The notes below the pieces were generated by a model. It was not told where the DNA came from, ran no database searches, and saw only the letters and a program-made list of their open reading frames with translations. From Neovahlkampfia damariscottae (taxonomy: Eukaryota; Heterolobosea; Selenaionea; Neovahlkampfiida; Neovahlkampfiidae): a stretch of 14,392 bases of DNA. Below are positions 1 to 9,659 of this stretch, in pieces. The stretch lies in assembly GCA_016618085.1 (NCBI GenBank), contig JABLTG010000285.1, forward strand, positions 1 to 14,392, read 5' to 3'. Numbering within the stretch: position 1 is the stretch's first letter; each line of letters starts with the position of its first letter. The position numbers and the translations under genes are program-made.

Positions 1-127
1 TTCCAAAATCAATAAGTTTTACTTTTTCTCCGGAAGTTATAAAGTTTCCAAGCTTTATATCTCTGTGGAATATTTGTGTTTTATGTGAATAGTATAAACA
101 TTTTGACATCATGCATGCAGTGTCAAC
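1..127 (+). repeat. 127-bp inverted terminal repeat, left copy
   Basis: The reverse complement of bases 1-127 equals bases 14266-14392 exactly; base 128 is the first mismatch. It codes for residues 107-148 of the kinase. It is best read as a shared k-mer node at the edge of an assembled contig rather than a biological terminal repeat. Confidence 0.97.
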
Positions 128-445
128 GAACTTTTCAACTGAATAAACGCCATCAGTTTGTAAACTTTTTTGTAACGAAATTCCTTCCATCTCTTCTACC
201 AAATAAATAGATCCATTGTTCTGTTCAAGACATTCCACCATGTGAACAAAATGATTTGGGTAACTGTTGTGAAGCATAGAAGTAAATTGAAAATCTTTTT
301 TGAATGATTCAACGGAGGACAAAGCTTGATAGCTGTCAGCAGGTTTCTTGATGACAAATTGTTTTCCATCATCTTTTCTTTTGGCAAACTGAATGTTTGT
401 GCTTCCTGAAGAAAAGATAACCTCTCCTTCTGTATACTTATCCAT
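1..445 (-). CDS. Protein kinase, N-terminal 148 residues (runs off left end)
   Basis: This is the N-terminal part of a eukaryotic-type protein kinase, cut off in the codon after the DFG motif. Visible landmarks are the nucleotide-binding lysine in FVIKK (Lys33), the catalytic loop HRDIKLGN (Asp129, Asn134) and DFG at 146-148. The glycine-rich loop is degenerate, with SSGS in place of GxGxxG. The start ATG (443-445) is preceded by an in-frame TAG and aligns without gaps to the start of the paralogue at 13948. A CCAAT-like motif lies 24 bp upstream. The kinase fold begins almost at residue 1, so any other domains must lie downstream beyond the window. It resembles N-terminal kinase domains of large multidomain kinases with AAA ATPase and sensor modules, but that is a weak inference. 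Group and substrate cannot be assigned. It lies downstream of the giant receptor gene on the same strand, 160 bp away. Confidence 0.9.
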   Translation of the reverse strand, partial: MDKYTEGEVIFSSGSTNIQFAKRKDDGKQFVIKKPADSYQALSSVESFKKDFQFTSMLHNSYPNHFVHMVECLEQNNGSIYLVEEMEGISLQKSLQTDGVYSVEKFVDTACMMSKCLYYSHKTQIFHRDIKLGNFITSGEKVKLIDFG

Positions 446-468
446 TTTTTTTTTCTAGAGTTTAACGG

Positions 469-476
469 TGATTGGT
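469..476 (-). promoter_or_regulatory. ACCAATCA motif upstream of left kinase
   Basis: The minus strand reads ACCAATCA, 24 bp before the kinase ATG. It lies in the 160-bp gap (446-605) after the giant gene's stop; that gap also holds a run of A (minus strand) just before the ATG and nothing else I can identify. Confidence 0.55.
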
Positions 477-605
477 TGATTTGGTAGATTCTTCCGTTTA
501 ATCAGGTGTTTCAGGAAATTGTTTTTGTCTGTTTAGGAAATTTGGTTCAAATGAGGAAAAATACTCATCAATGACTCTTCACAATACAGGTATTCAAAAC
601 TTTGT

Positions 606-1115
606 TTATTTTTTCATCTTCAATTTCTTCAAAAATCTTTTCCGTTGAGGATTTCGTTGTTGATTGATCACTTCTGTCTGTGTTGTCATCTCTGATCCTC
701 TATCATCATTTTCTGCTTTTACTATCCGGATACTGTCTTTTGACACAGATCTTATGACATAAACTTCATTTTCCAGTTTGGTTTCAATATTTTTTTGATG
801 TTCATCAGTTTTTTTCATTGACATAGACAGTTCATTAACTTTTTTTGCAATGCCTGTGTCATTTACTTTTTTGGATATTCTTTTACGTTTTCGGTCAACC
901 AGAAATATTTTTCTTCGAAATCTTTTGGAAGAAAATAGATCCAACCAAATCTGGTTCATAGTTAAATTGGCATTTTCTTCAGATGAAACATCAAGTTCTC
1001 TGAAATTGTAATGAAAATCATATTCTCCATTTTCAAGAAATTTGTCTTCCCCCACATCCAAACCGAGTTTTTTCCTTCTTTTTTTTCTTTTATTTGAATT
1101 TTTCTTTCGAGTATA
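606..1115 (-). other. Basic cytoplasmic tail of the giant receptor
   Basis: About 169 residues follow the last membrane segment. The tail opens with a strongly basic stop-transfer stretch (RKKNSNKRKKRRKK), then an acidic patch with a NYNFRELDVS segment, a second basic cluster (RKRKRISKK) and a lysine/arginine-rich C-terminus ending KKLKMKK. No enzymatic domain is visible. The basic clusters could bind acidic membrane lipids or act in partner recruitment; that is inference. Confidence 0.6.
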
Positions 1116-4100
1116 AATATCCCATATTGTCATTCCAATCAAAAGAATATTGCAAGAAACTACACACATTACACAACAAATCAAAATTAAAACTCTGATA
1201 GCTTCCGTTGGAAAATTGTTAGTAAAAAACAATAAAGCAAAAAAATATGTCAATATTGCTGATAGTAGCATGATATATTCCATTACATTACTAAAAAATT
1301 AAAGATAATGTATAATTTACTGAAATTTTCTCTTAAATGGTACAAAATGAAAATGGAGCATCATTGAAAGGAATAAAATACCTGTCATCAATGAAATCAC
1401 AAACATTGGTTCAAAAAATACATTAAGAATTGAAATCAATAAAAATCTCCCGCTAAAATATGAATAAATATGAATTAATTACGTTTCAAATATCTTCCAA
1501 TAGAATCTGTTGTTTTTGAATTTCAATAAGACGAATCTAAATCTCAACCGAAAGTACTCATTATAAGGATCTTTGTATCTTTGAATAATCATGATAGCAA
1601 AATAAATGCAGACCCCAAATCCAAAAAGTACATACAAAAATAGAGATAATGGTACCAGAGCAAACCAACCTCCTTGGAAACTTAAAAATATTGTCAATTA
1701 ATAAATTCTTACCAAAATAGATTTGGACTTGACTGTAAAGTATATAATCCATTTGGCTGGCGATAACAATCAAATATTTCACTTGCCGTTGTCATTATAA
1801 ATATATAAATAAAACTCACATATGCACTCAACGAATTCAACATTCTATGAAATAACTGAGCTAGTTCTTTGCGTGTTGAACCTTGTCTTGGGATCCAAAT
1901 AATTAAATTGTAAAGCCAAATAAATTGTCTCTTAATCCAAATGATCTTGTTCATTTTTTCATCTGAAGAATACCCAGGTGGTGTGATATATCTAATGTTC
2001 ATCCTTTTCATCCATAAATTTCCCAATTTATATGCAAATATTGATCGTAATACACCAAAAAGATAAAATAGAACAAAAGACATCATCAAAATTAACGGTA
2101 TTAAAACTTTGAAAATCCAAATCGTTGTAAAATCCAAAAATGGGAAAAGACACTCCAATTGAAGGAAATCAAAGCTCAAACTAGATGCTCCTGCAGTTTG
2201 CATTGTCACATCTACTACCCATGGCCATTTGATATCGTATTTTGAGATAATTGACAAAACTTGCCAATAGGTCAACAGAATTGAAGTCGATATTAATAAA
2301 CTTGGGTAATATTTTGAAACCAAAGAAATAACAAGAGTACCTAATAACAAAAACATTGCAGCACAAATCAATTTGAAATAATTGAAAAAAACGTTTCCAC
2401 ATCGAATGCAATAAATTGACTTTGATCTATAATAACCCTTGTCGCAATTTCCACATAACACACCAACATATCCAGCTGTACAGTTTCCAGCAGATCCTCC
2501 TCCACATGCAAATTCAGGCCGACAAGCATAAAAATTAATGTCATGTAGATTTGCTTTCCAGTATCCAAATTTGGAGGAGAGTGGTGTTGATGAATTAATC
2601 TTATTACAAATTGCACCGGTTGGACAGCTTAAACATCTTGGACTTTCATTTGATGGATTTGTAAAATATCCGACATTACAATGACAATTTTTGATTGATT
2701 CACTCCCAAATTCCGATATTGAATTTTTAGGACAGAATTTGCAGTTTGTGGCATTTAGTTCATCCATAAATGTATTTCTAAAGCAAGGTAAACATTGATA
2801 ATCTCCTATAGTTGGTTTAAATTTACCTATTGGACATTTCGTACATGGAGCACTGAAATTCAATGATTCATGCCCTTTCCCGCAGGGAACGAATGTGAAA
2901 TTAACCAATGGGTTGTTACTCCAAAATACTCGGTCATGTCCCAAAGAAAATGGATAAGTTCCAGTTCTATAAGGTGTCACATTACAAATTGCATAAGAAC
3001 TATTTTTCCTTTCACATAGGTCCAGACATGGAATTGTTCCGAATTTGCAGTACAATGGAAAATCATCAAATTTACCTGTGATTCCAACTGAATATCCTCC
3101 TGAAGCAAAACCTGAATTCGAAGAAAGTTTTTGAATTTCTGGAAGTTTATACAGATCAATTTTCACAGAATTTGACGAGTCATTAAAAATATTACTAACT
3201 TTTAAAAACAATGTTTTTTGATTTAATGTGATATTCTTTTCTAATGAACAGAAGATCCTACGATCTTCACCTGTCAAAGTAGCGTTAGTTTCAAGAATTA
3301 TATCCAATTTTTCATTCATGAAAAGGCATTTATTAGCATATCTCAATCCTAACCCTCTGACTGATAATGTTGAATTTGTTTTTTGAACTAATGTTGGATT
3401 TACAAGATAAATAATGATAAATACAAATTTGTCAATATAAATAAGATTTGATTCAGTGAATGAATATCCTCCATTGAATGATAATCCAAATTGAAGATTC
3501 GTTGGATATGATAAATTATATCCAATACCAATTCTTTCAAATGAAGGAAATTGAAACTTGACCATTTGGGTATTTGTGAAATTCACAGAATTATGAAAAA
3601 ATTTTGTAAATCCAGAATTTTTTACCCTAACAATAATATTTGTATCGTAGAAATTTTTGCCATGTAAATTCAAAGTACAATCTTGAAAACTATAAGCAGT
3701 TCCATCTCTGTGCAATGGAGAGTCTAAATTTTCAATAACTTCCAGAACTGGTGTTTCTATTATTTTAAATCAAAATGTTGTTTCTTACTTGTCAAAGCAA
3801 GTCTTTTGAATTCTTTGAAATTAAATCCACTATCAAAACTTATTTGAATTGAAATAAATGAATAGTCTTCTGGAATTGATTCCACAAAAATTTTGATTAT
3901 TGAATCATTTTTTACAACTGCAACATAATCAATAACATCTTTTGACCCTTCAAATATACTAGTAGTTTTTTCAAAACGGACAATCGAATTTGTTTTATGT
4001 ATTGAGAATCCACTTCCTTCAATCAAGAAATGTGAATTCATTGTATAAAAAACCAAAGGAGGATATGTTTGAGTGAAATTTGGTGAATCTAAAGAGTCAA

Positions 4101-7100
4101 TTATATTTTTCTTACAGTATATTGAGAATATTTCTGATTCTACATAGAGTTTTGATTTGACATTGTTGACTGACCAAAAAGCATTCAAAACGTATTCACC
4201 AACTTCTGATAGTTGAGATGTGGAATTGCATGAGGTAAAATTTGTGTTGCACATCAATTGAATCACATGATTCTTAGATACCAATTGAATGTCCAAATTT
4301 TTCATCATTTGAGGAAAGTTCTTCATTTGGATTTTTATAGGAGTTTTTTCTTCCAATTTATTAGGGAAAAACAAAATTTTCTCTTTTTAAAATCAGTAAA
4401 ATTTTTGATGACCTTACTTAAATTATCCAATGTCACTGTAAGATTTGATTTCATAAAGTTGACACCTGCATCAAAAGAGAAATCCAACTCCATTTTCAAT
4501 GGAAATTTTATATTTGAACCATGAAAGTTCGGAAAATCAGCAATAATCATCTCATTATCAACATATTTCGCTTGAGATTCATAAATGAAGTACTTATTTG
4601 AAAATTTCACTTTGATGGAAGAATTTAAAAAATTCTCTCCGTGAATCATTATTGATTTTTGGTAAGGATCATAAATGTACTTTGGATCTACTTTTCTGAA
4701 TACCATATCACCTAAAACATTTTAGTAAATAAATCAAACTTGAAATGAAAGATATATTTTTGAACGTATTAATGTATTTTCCTCCTGAAAGAGACAGAAA
4801 AATTTGAGCAGTTGTCTCAAAAGAATATGTGGGTGAAGGACATTCAATAGTATTTGAATTTTTCTGTTTGCAATTTTTTGTTTGAATTTCAGATAAATGA
4901 TTCAAGTATTCCACATTGATCACTTCAAAAGTATTGATTCTCTGTACCAAGTAAAATGTCAATTGGTATTGTGAGTTGGTTAAAAGCGTAGATGTTGGAA
5001 TGATATCCAATATTTTTAAATCTATCAAAATAATGAAAATAAATGAAAATAATGAATACTATAAAAATGAGAAAATGGAAAAACTGATAAAAATCTAATT
5101 GTTCCAACAAACAGTTCAAATTTGAATTTTTTAACGACATTGTTCCAAACTAAATAGTTCTGTGAAAAATTTCTTTGAACGCAAGAAAGTGAACTATTTG
5201 AAAAATTACATGGTCCCAACGAATAATATTGATCTCTATCTGATATCTTCAATAAAAACGTATAATTATCATAATTTTTAGTTGGCAGAATTCTTGGAAT
5301 ATCCACTGGACCAACTGAAAATCCTCCTTCATTTGAATCCAATTTTTTTTCAATAGAGAGACTATTTGAAAGAGAATATATAGACGCACTATTTGGAGTC
5401 AATAAAATTTCCTTTCCTTCATGAGTGAAATATAGTTGAACAGTATAATTTGAAGAAACAACTGAATCAATTGTGCAACTAAAATGAGAGTTCTTATCCA
5501 AATTTGCTTCATATTCTCCGGACTTTACATCAAACATTGCAGAGATTTTGATCGAAGTTTCATTTTGAGTGACTAAAAGATTTAATATTGATATGTATTA
5601 CCTCTACAGAAAAAAGCGAAAATATCATTTCTTAATGAATAAGCGACATTACTAATTATTCGAAAAGGTTCACCCAATCTCTCACTTGGTTTAAATAAGT
5701 ACGGCTTTAGATGTACAATTTCCATTTCACGATGAAACACAAAGTCGTTCACTTGAATTAAGTTAGATTTTCCGCTTTCATGAATCGTGACATTCAAATC
5801 AAAATGAAACAATGAAGGATTGTATGTTGGATTCATATCATTGAAATAACAAATTGAATTATTTCTGTCACTAAAAGAACAATTGAGTACCTGTTTCACA
5901 TTCACTTCATTATCATACATCAAATTCAAACTGTAGTTGAAATTTTTGGTAGGTAGAAAACGAAACAGCAACTCATTTGAGTGAATATTTGAATCCAATA
6001 TTGAATGACTCCATTGAATTGGTTTTAAAAAGTAAATTGTCAGATTATTGTTTGAGATATCATAATGAATTGATGAATATTTAATTGTCAATCCAACATC
6101 TACTGCAGAATGCAATCCTTGGAAATTCATTTTTTGAATTGAACACTCCACTTGTGATCCGGAAATGTTGTTTACAATTGAGTAAGTTACATTTTCTCCT
6201 TTTGAGTGATATTTGCAAAACATATTGGATTTTGAGAGTAGTCCCTCTTCTAGATCCAAATTTACCAAGTAGTAATTATTTGTAGATAAAAAAGTCGTTG
6301 CGTGCGGTGATATCTGCTTCATCCAAATTGGAGCTGAAAAATTTATAAAAATAACACTTACTTTGAACACTTATTTCAATCGGATACTTTGCAATTGCTA
6401 CTTTTGAATTTAATGCGTTTGAATTCACGTAATAAAGTGAGACATTGTATTTTCCTGCTGATAAACGACCAAGTTGGCATAAATATTGGTTTTGAGATAT
6501 TTGAACCGTTAAAACAACCACTGTATTAAGGAAACATTTTATACCTTGTTCGTGATTCACCTGTAATCCTGTTGAACTGAAATCTAAAATTGTTATTGTT
6601 GTATTTAATATTTGGTTCAATGGTACATTTATTTCTGATGAAATGATTTCTGATGGATTGATAAAATCCACACAAATTTTAGATTCCAAATACTTTTCTT
6701 GATCCATTTCTGTTAAATTCAAACAGTTCCTAATATAAAACTTTGGATCTTTGCATTTACAACTTGATGACACTGTTTCCTTTTGATTGCAAACAATTGT
6801 GTTACTTTCATTATATGATAAACAAAAAGATGTCAAAGATTGCTGTTCGCTAAATAATATGGCTTCATTTATAGTCGAAATTACTTGATTGGTTCCTGAC
6901 ACATTCAATTGTGCAGGTGTATTTTTAAACCCAGTTTCCTTGTTCTATAAATTTTATGTTCGACTTACTTCATTCAAAATAGAAATTCTTCCCAAATTAT
7001 ACGCCATGCCATCTTTGTCGAGCACTGAAGTGGAAAAATCACCAACACCAATGCTTTTGATTGATTTTGAGTTAAAATATGCAATTTCTTGAACTTTAAT

Positions 7101-9372
7101 CCTAGCATCTGACGAACTATCAATTTGTCCTTCCTATTTACAATAATGAGTAAATCGATTGAAATACCAAATTTCTTCCAAACCTAATAAAATAAATACA
7201 ATTTCAATTCATTACCCAAAGACTGTCCCAGATGAATTCAATGCTATGGTATGAGAAAATCCAGCAGAAAAGTCAACAATGTTCATCAGTCCTAATATTT
7301 CAACTGGTGTTGGATATACCGTTGTTCCAACTGCACGAATTTCATAGTTCTGATAGATTAAATAATTATTTCGTTATTACATAATTAGACCCAAATCCAA
7401 ATAATTTTCCTTCATTATCTAGAATCATAGAGAAAACTCCTCCAACTGATATCTTAATGATTGGTTTTTCCAAGTTTAATATTTTAACTGGGGAATACTG
7501 GTTGGCTGTGTTCCCAATTCCAAGTTGACCATGCTTGCATGTCGATTAAAAAAATAGATTGTTACATAGTTTCTCCCAAAACTGAATACTTCACCAAGAT
7601 GATTAAGAGCCAAAGAATGGGAGTGACCGGCTTTGATTTGTGTTATATTTTGTATTGAAGAAATTAAAGTTGGTGTTTTAAACATGAATACAGTTGTTCC
7701 AGTTCCCATTCTTCCATATTCTGTGTATCCAAAACTGAAAACACTTCCATTTTTCAATAGAATCAATGAATATTGCTTTCCAGCAGAAATTTGTGCCACC
7801 GATGAAAAATTTAGGATTTTGGTATGCTTTGATATTGAAACTATTTCACCATGTCCACATTGACCAAAATTATTTTTGCCAACAGAAAAGACTTCACCTG
7901 AAGGCTGCAGGGCAAGTGAATGATCAAAACCGACGGACATGGATAAAAACTCTCCTAGAAACGTTGGTGTCAACAGGTATCTTCCAAGTTGATTATACTT
8001 GATTTTATTCAAAAAAATTTAATCTTACCTCGTTTTTTCCAGCAGAATACAACCGTCCTTGCTTCACAACAAGTGAATGAAAAAAACCTGCGTCCACTTC
8101 ATCACAGTTATTCAAGATTTTTGTTGGTACGTTGAAGATTACACCTTTGGATTCATTCCCTGCAACTCCATACTAAAATAATTTAAAAAAATCGAAATTA
8201 CTGTGTCCAGTCCAAATATGTAAATTTCTCTCTTGTCATTCAATGCGAACGTGTAGTCTGAAGCATAGATTTGTGTGATATTTTCAACAACCAATTTAGT
8301 AGGTTCATTTATATATAATTGAGATTTTTTAGTTCCAAGTTGTTGATATCTGTTATACCCAAAACCAAAGAAATCTCCTTTGATTTTAATGAATGAAGTA
8401 AAAACTCCAGTAGCAACACTTGTGACGTTTTCAACATCAAGCATTGTCGGTATGTATACCGGTGAACTTAATTTTAACAAACAAAAAAAATTATTTGATC
8501 CAAACCCAAATACGCGACCATTTTTATCGAGCACTAATGAAATTGTAAAAATAATGTTGAAATACCTAAAGAATGATAAGCAGAGCTCGAAATTTGAATA
8601 ATATCTTTTAATAGTGGTATCAAAATTGGTATAGGATGAACTTTTCCGTTTCCACCAAGACCCAGTCTACCGTACTACAATTAAATATTAAAAAATCAAT
8701 TCAATACAGAACTGTCACCAAAACCATAAACAAACCCAGAAGAATTCAGTGCTAAAGTATAACGATCACCAACAGTCACTTGAGTGATATTTTCGACCAT
8801 ACACTTCTTTGGTGTGATTTGTGTTGATGCTCTTGTGCCAATCCCTAGTTCTCCAAACTACAATGAAAAATCAAAAGAAACTATTTTTACCGCGTTATAA
8901 CCCCATCCATAACTAAAATTTAAAACAAAAAGGTTCGTCAATTACATTTCTGAATTTTTTTTTATCACAATTGTGTGTCCTTTTTTGGAAATCACTTTTG
9001 CAACATCAAAAAGTTCTGGTATCAAAGCAGGTCTATCTGAAATAGCAATGTTCTGTCCAAGCGAGTAAACTCTTCCTTGTTTGTTCACTACAAAAGATGT
9101 CTCAGACTCTGCAGCAACTGAAACTATATCTTCCAGATCTGTTCTTTGATATGAAAGAGGGCTACCTATTTTTTGGATTCTTTTTTATGTTTTTTTTTGT
9201 TTTACCTTCTCCGTTTCCAGTCAAAATTGAGTTCTGTTGCTTTGTTAATTTTTATTTTTTTTACTTCATTGTTTCCGATTCCGTAAATTTTGCCTTCTGT
9301 TTTCACACCAAAAATGAAACTTAAAATTAAAGTTGTGAAAAAAAAAATGTTAAAAAAAGCATTTTGTCTCAT
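606..9372 (-). CDS. Giant RCC1/IPT-TIG/Cys-rich multi-pass membrane receptor-like protein (2,689 aa, 23 exons)
   Basis: This is a single gene split by 22 introns of 24-40 nt; all junctions keep one frame from ATG (9370-9372) to TAA (606-608), with an 8,070-nt CDS. Domain order: signal peptide (about 1-24, with an FFNIFFF hydrophobic core); 14 RCC1 repeats (about 28-690); IPT/TIG-like beta-sandwich domains (about 700-1960) with many N-glycosylation sequons; a Cys-rich GCC2/GCC3 or ephrin-receptor-like stalk (1962-2124); about eight membrane segments (2125-2520); and a basic cytoplasmic tail (2521-2689). The membrane module resembles the C-terminal part of large Cys-rich/TRP-like protist membrane proteins, including the WQVLS, late FDC and NVMEYI motifs. 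A plausible role is a cell-surface receptor, adhesin or channel with a very large ectodomain; ligand and activity are unknown. The gene model is strong because splicing restores RCC1 motifs across junctions. Plain ORF calling would split it into about ten false genes. Confidence 0.9.
1116..2395 (-). other. Multi-pass transmembrane region, about eight segments
   Basis: Residues 2125-2520, across the end of exon 20, exons 21-22 and the start of exon 23. Hydrophobic segments lie near 2128-2152, 2156-2176, 2216-2239, 2312-2332, 2356-2384, 2420-2452 (long, possibly two passes), 2465-2485 and 2491-2516. Conserved-looking features are WQVLS after segment 2, a FDC...NGLY...L loop before segment 5, a yYW-type motif (FYWKIFETG) and NVMEYI before segment 7. 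These occur in the same order in the membrane portion of protist Cys-rich, TRP-like proteins. Whether it is a channel, receptor or scramblase-like protein cannot be told from sequence. Confidence 0.78.
2396..2884 (-). other. Cys-rich GCC2/GCC3 (ephrin-receptor-like) stalk
   Basis: Residues 1962-2124 contain over 20 cysteines in TNFR/ephrin-receptor-like spacing. Key pieces are PCGKG, APCTKCPIGKF, QCLPC, NCKFCPKNS, NCHCNVGYF, RCLSCPTGAICN, FGYW, CGGGSAGNC, GVLCGNCDKGYY and YCIRC immediately before the first membrane segment. This is the usual juxtamembrane module of large protist surface proteins. It supports an outside orientation for everything N-terminal to it. Confidence 0.85.
2885..6944 (-). 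other. IPT/TIG-like beta-sandwich ectodomain region
   Basis: Exons 14-19 and the first part of exon 20 encode residues 672-1961. A short Cys-rich segment with CKCKD (about residue 720) follows the propellers. The region then carries repeated units of roughly 90-100 residues with IPT/TIG hallmarks: GxxF strands (GENF, GSGF, GKNF) and late SFDAG, SFDSG and SFNGG turns before an NF or YSF strand. Exons 17 and 18 (282 and 294 nt) are each about one domain long. NxS/T sequons are abundant, which fits a glycosylated ectodomain. The IPT assignment is good for residues about 1370-1800 and weaker for 870-1370, where the beta-rich sequence is too diverged to be sure. Confidence 0.7.
7168..7183 (-). other. 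16-nt micro-exon (exon 12)
   Basis: Lies between a 32-nt intron (7184-7215) and a 34-nt intron (7134-7167). With flanking exons it gives TVFGFGRNLEGQID, a clean RCC1 strand and loop. Reading this stretch as plain exon or plain intron breaks either the frame or the motif. Confidence 0.85.
8891..8912 (-). other. 22-nt micro-exon (exon 4)
   Basis: Flanked by 33-nt introns (8913-8945 and 8858-8890), it encodes the core of an RCC1 strand. The codon split from exon 3 plus this exon gives IYGWGYNA, which continues into FGELGIG from exon 5. Including it is the only arrangement found that restores the RCC1 motif and the frame. Confidence 0.85.
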
Positions 9373-9659
9373 CACGTTGAGTTGTGTTGCGACGTTTCGA
9401 GTGAAAAATAAAATTGACCAATCAAAAAAAAAAGTTAATTTAAAACAAAAAATTCTATTTTAGAAGATAAAAAAATATTTTCAAAAGAAAAATTGCCCCT
9501 TTTTAAAGAAATGAGAAAAAAATTAATGATTGGTCAATTAAAAAAATCTATCAAAATGAAGGTTGAACAAACATTGAATCAAAACTCAAAAATGTTTCAA
9601 AACAAAACTTAAAAAAGAGTTGACTTTTTTATTGCATTTGACAAATCTTTTTGGCAGGT
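9373..9659. promoter_or_regulatory. Intergenic region upstream of giant gene, with inverted CCAAT motif pair
   Basis: This 287-bp A-rich gap between the giant gene's ATG and the USP stop contains AATTGACCAATCA at 9412-9424 (plus) and the same 13-mer on the minus strand at 9527-9539, pointing toward each other. Only the distal copy is oriented like the giant gene, 155 bp before its ATG; the proximal copy is reversed. The gap should hold the promoter of the giant gene and the 3' end of the USP gene. I see no RNA gene in it. Confidence 0.45.

Larger units (their letters stand above)
606..9372 (-). other. Exon-intron map of the giant receptor gene
   Basis: Exons from 5' to 3' on the minus strand: 9372-9265, 9233-9206, 9165-8946, 8912-8891, 8857-8708, 8674-8566, 8533-8202, 8172-8029, 7997-7566, 7533-7381, 7349-7216, 7183-7168, 7133-6969, 6944-6362, 6333-5602, 5572-5060, 5021-4740, 4711-4418, 4382-3789, 3756-1713, 1680-1483, 1452-1321, 1290-606. 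Phases of introns 1-22 are 0,1,2,0,0,1,0,0,0,0,2,0,0,1,1,1,1,1,1,2,2,2. Five-prime sites are GTA in 21 of 22 introns (intron 17 is GTTTGA); three-prime sites are TAG (15), AAG (4) and CAG (3). Exon lengths sum to 8,070 nt and intron lengths to 697 nt, matching the span exactly. Confidence 0.88.
6969..9372 (-). repeat. Fourteen degenerate RCC1 repeats (two seven-bladed propellers)
   Basis: Exons 1-13 encode residues 1-671, with a repeat of roughly 45-55 residues that matches the RCC1 consensus: (V/I)YxxGxNxxGQLG followed about 25 residues later by GxxHSLAL. I count 14 xYGxG-type strands, including YGIGNN, YSLGQN, YGWGYN, YGFGDS, FGFGSN, FGFGYN, YIFGLD, YSAGKN, FSVGKN, FSFGYT, FSFGRN, FGFGSN, FGFGRN and a degenerate YNLGRI. 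Fourteen is twice seven, the usual RCC1 propeller size, so two tandem propellers are likely. RCC1 propellers are commonly nuclear or cytosolic binding platforms; here they follow a signal peptide and should be extracellular or lumenal. The last blade probably closes with the start of exon 14. Confidence 0.88.

Noticed and set aside
1709-3715. A stand-alone 668-residue membrane protein gene
   Set aside because: Its first residues are not at an ATG, its frame continues upstream through a 32-nt intron, and its C-terminus is the unspliced reading of intron 20. It is exon 20 of the giant gene.
7476-8012. A separate small RCC1 protein gene
   Set aside because: Both ends are intron sequence read through; splicing at 7998-8028 and 7534-7565 joins it to adjacent RCC1 blades in frame.
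9097-9324. Plus-strand reading frame of 75 codons rich in phenylalanine
   Set aside because: It lies antisense to exons 1-3 of the giant gene and its composition mirrors A-rich introns.
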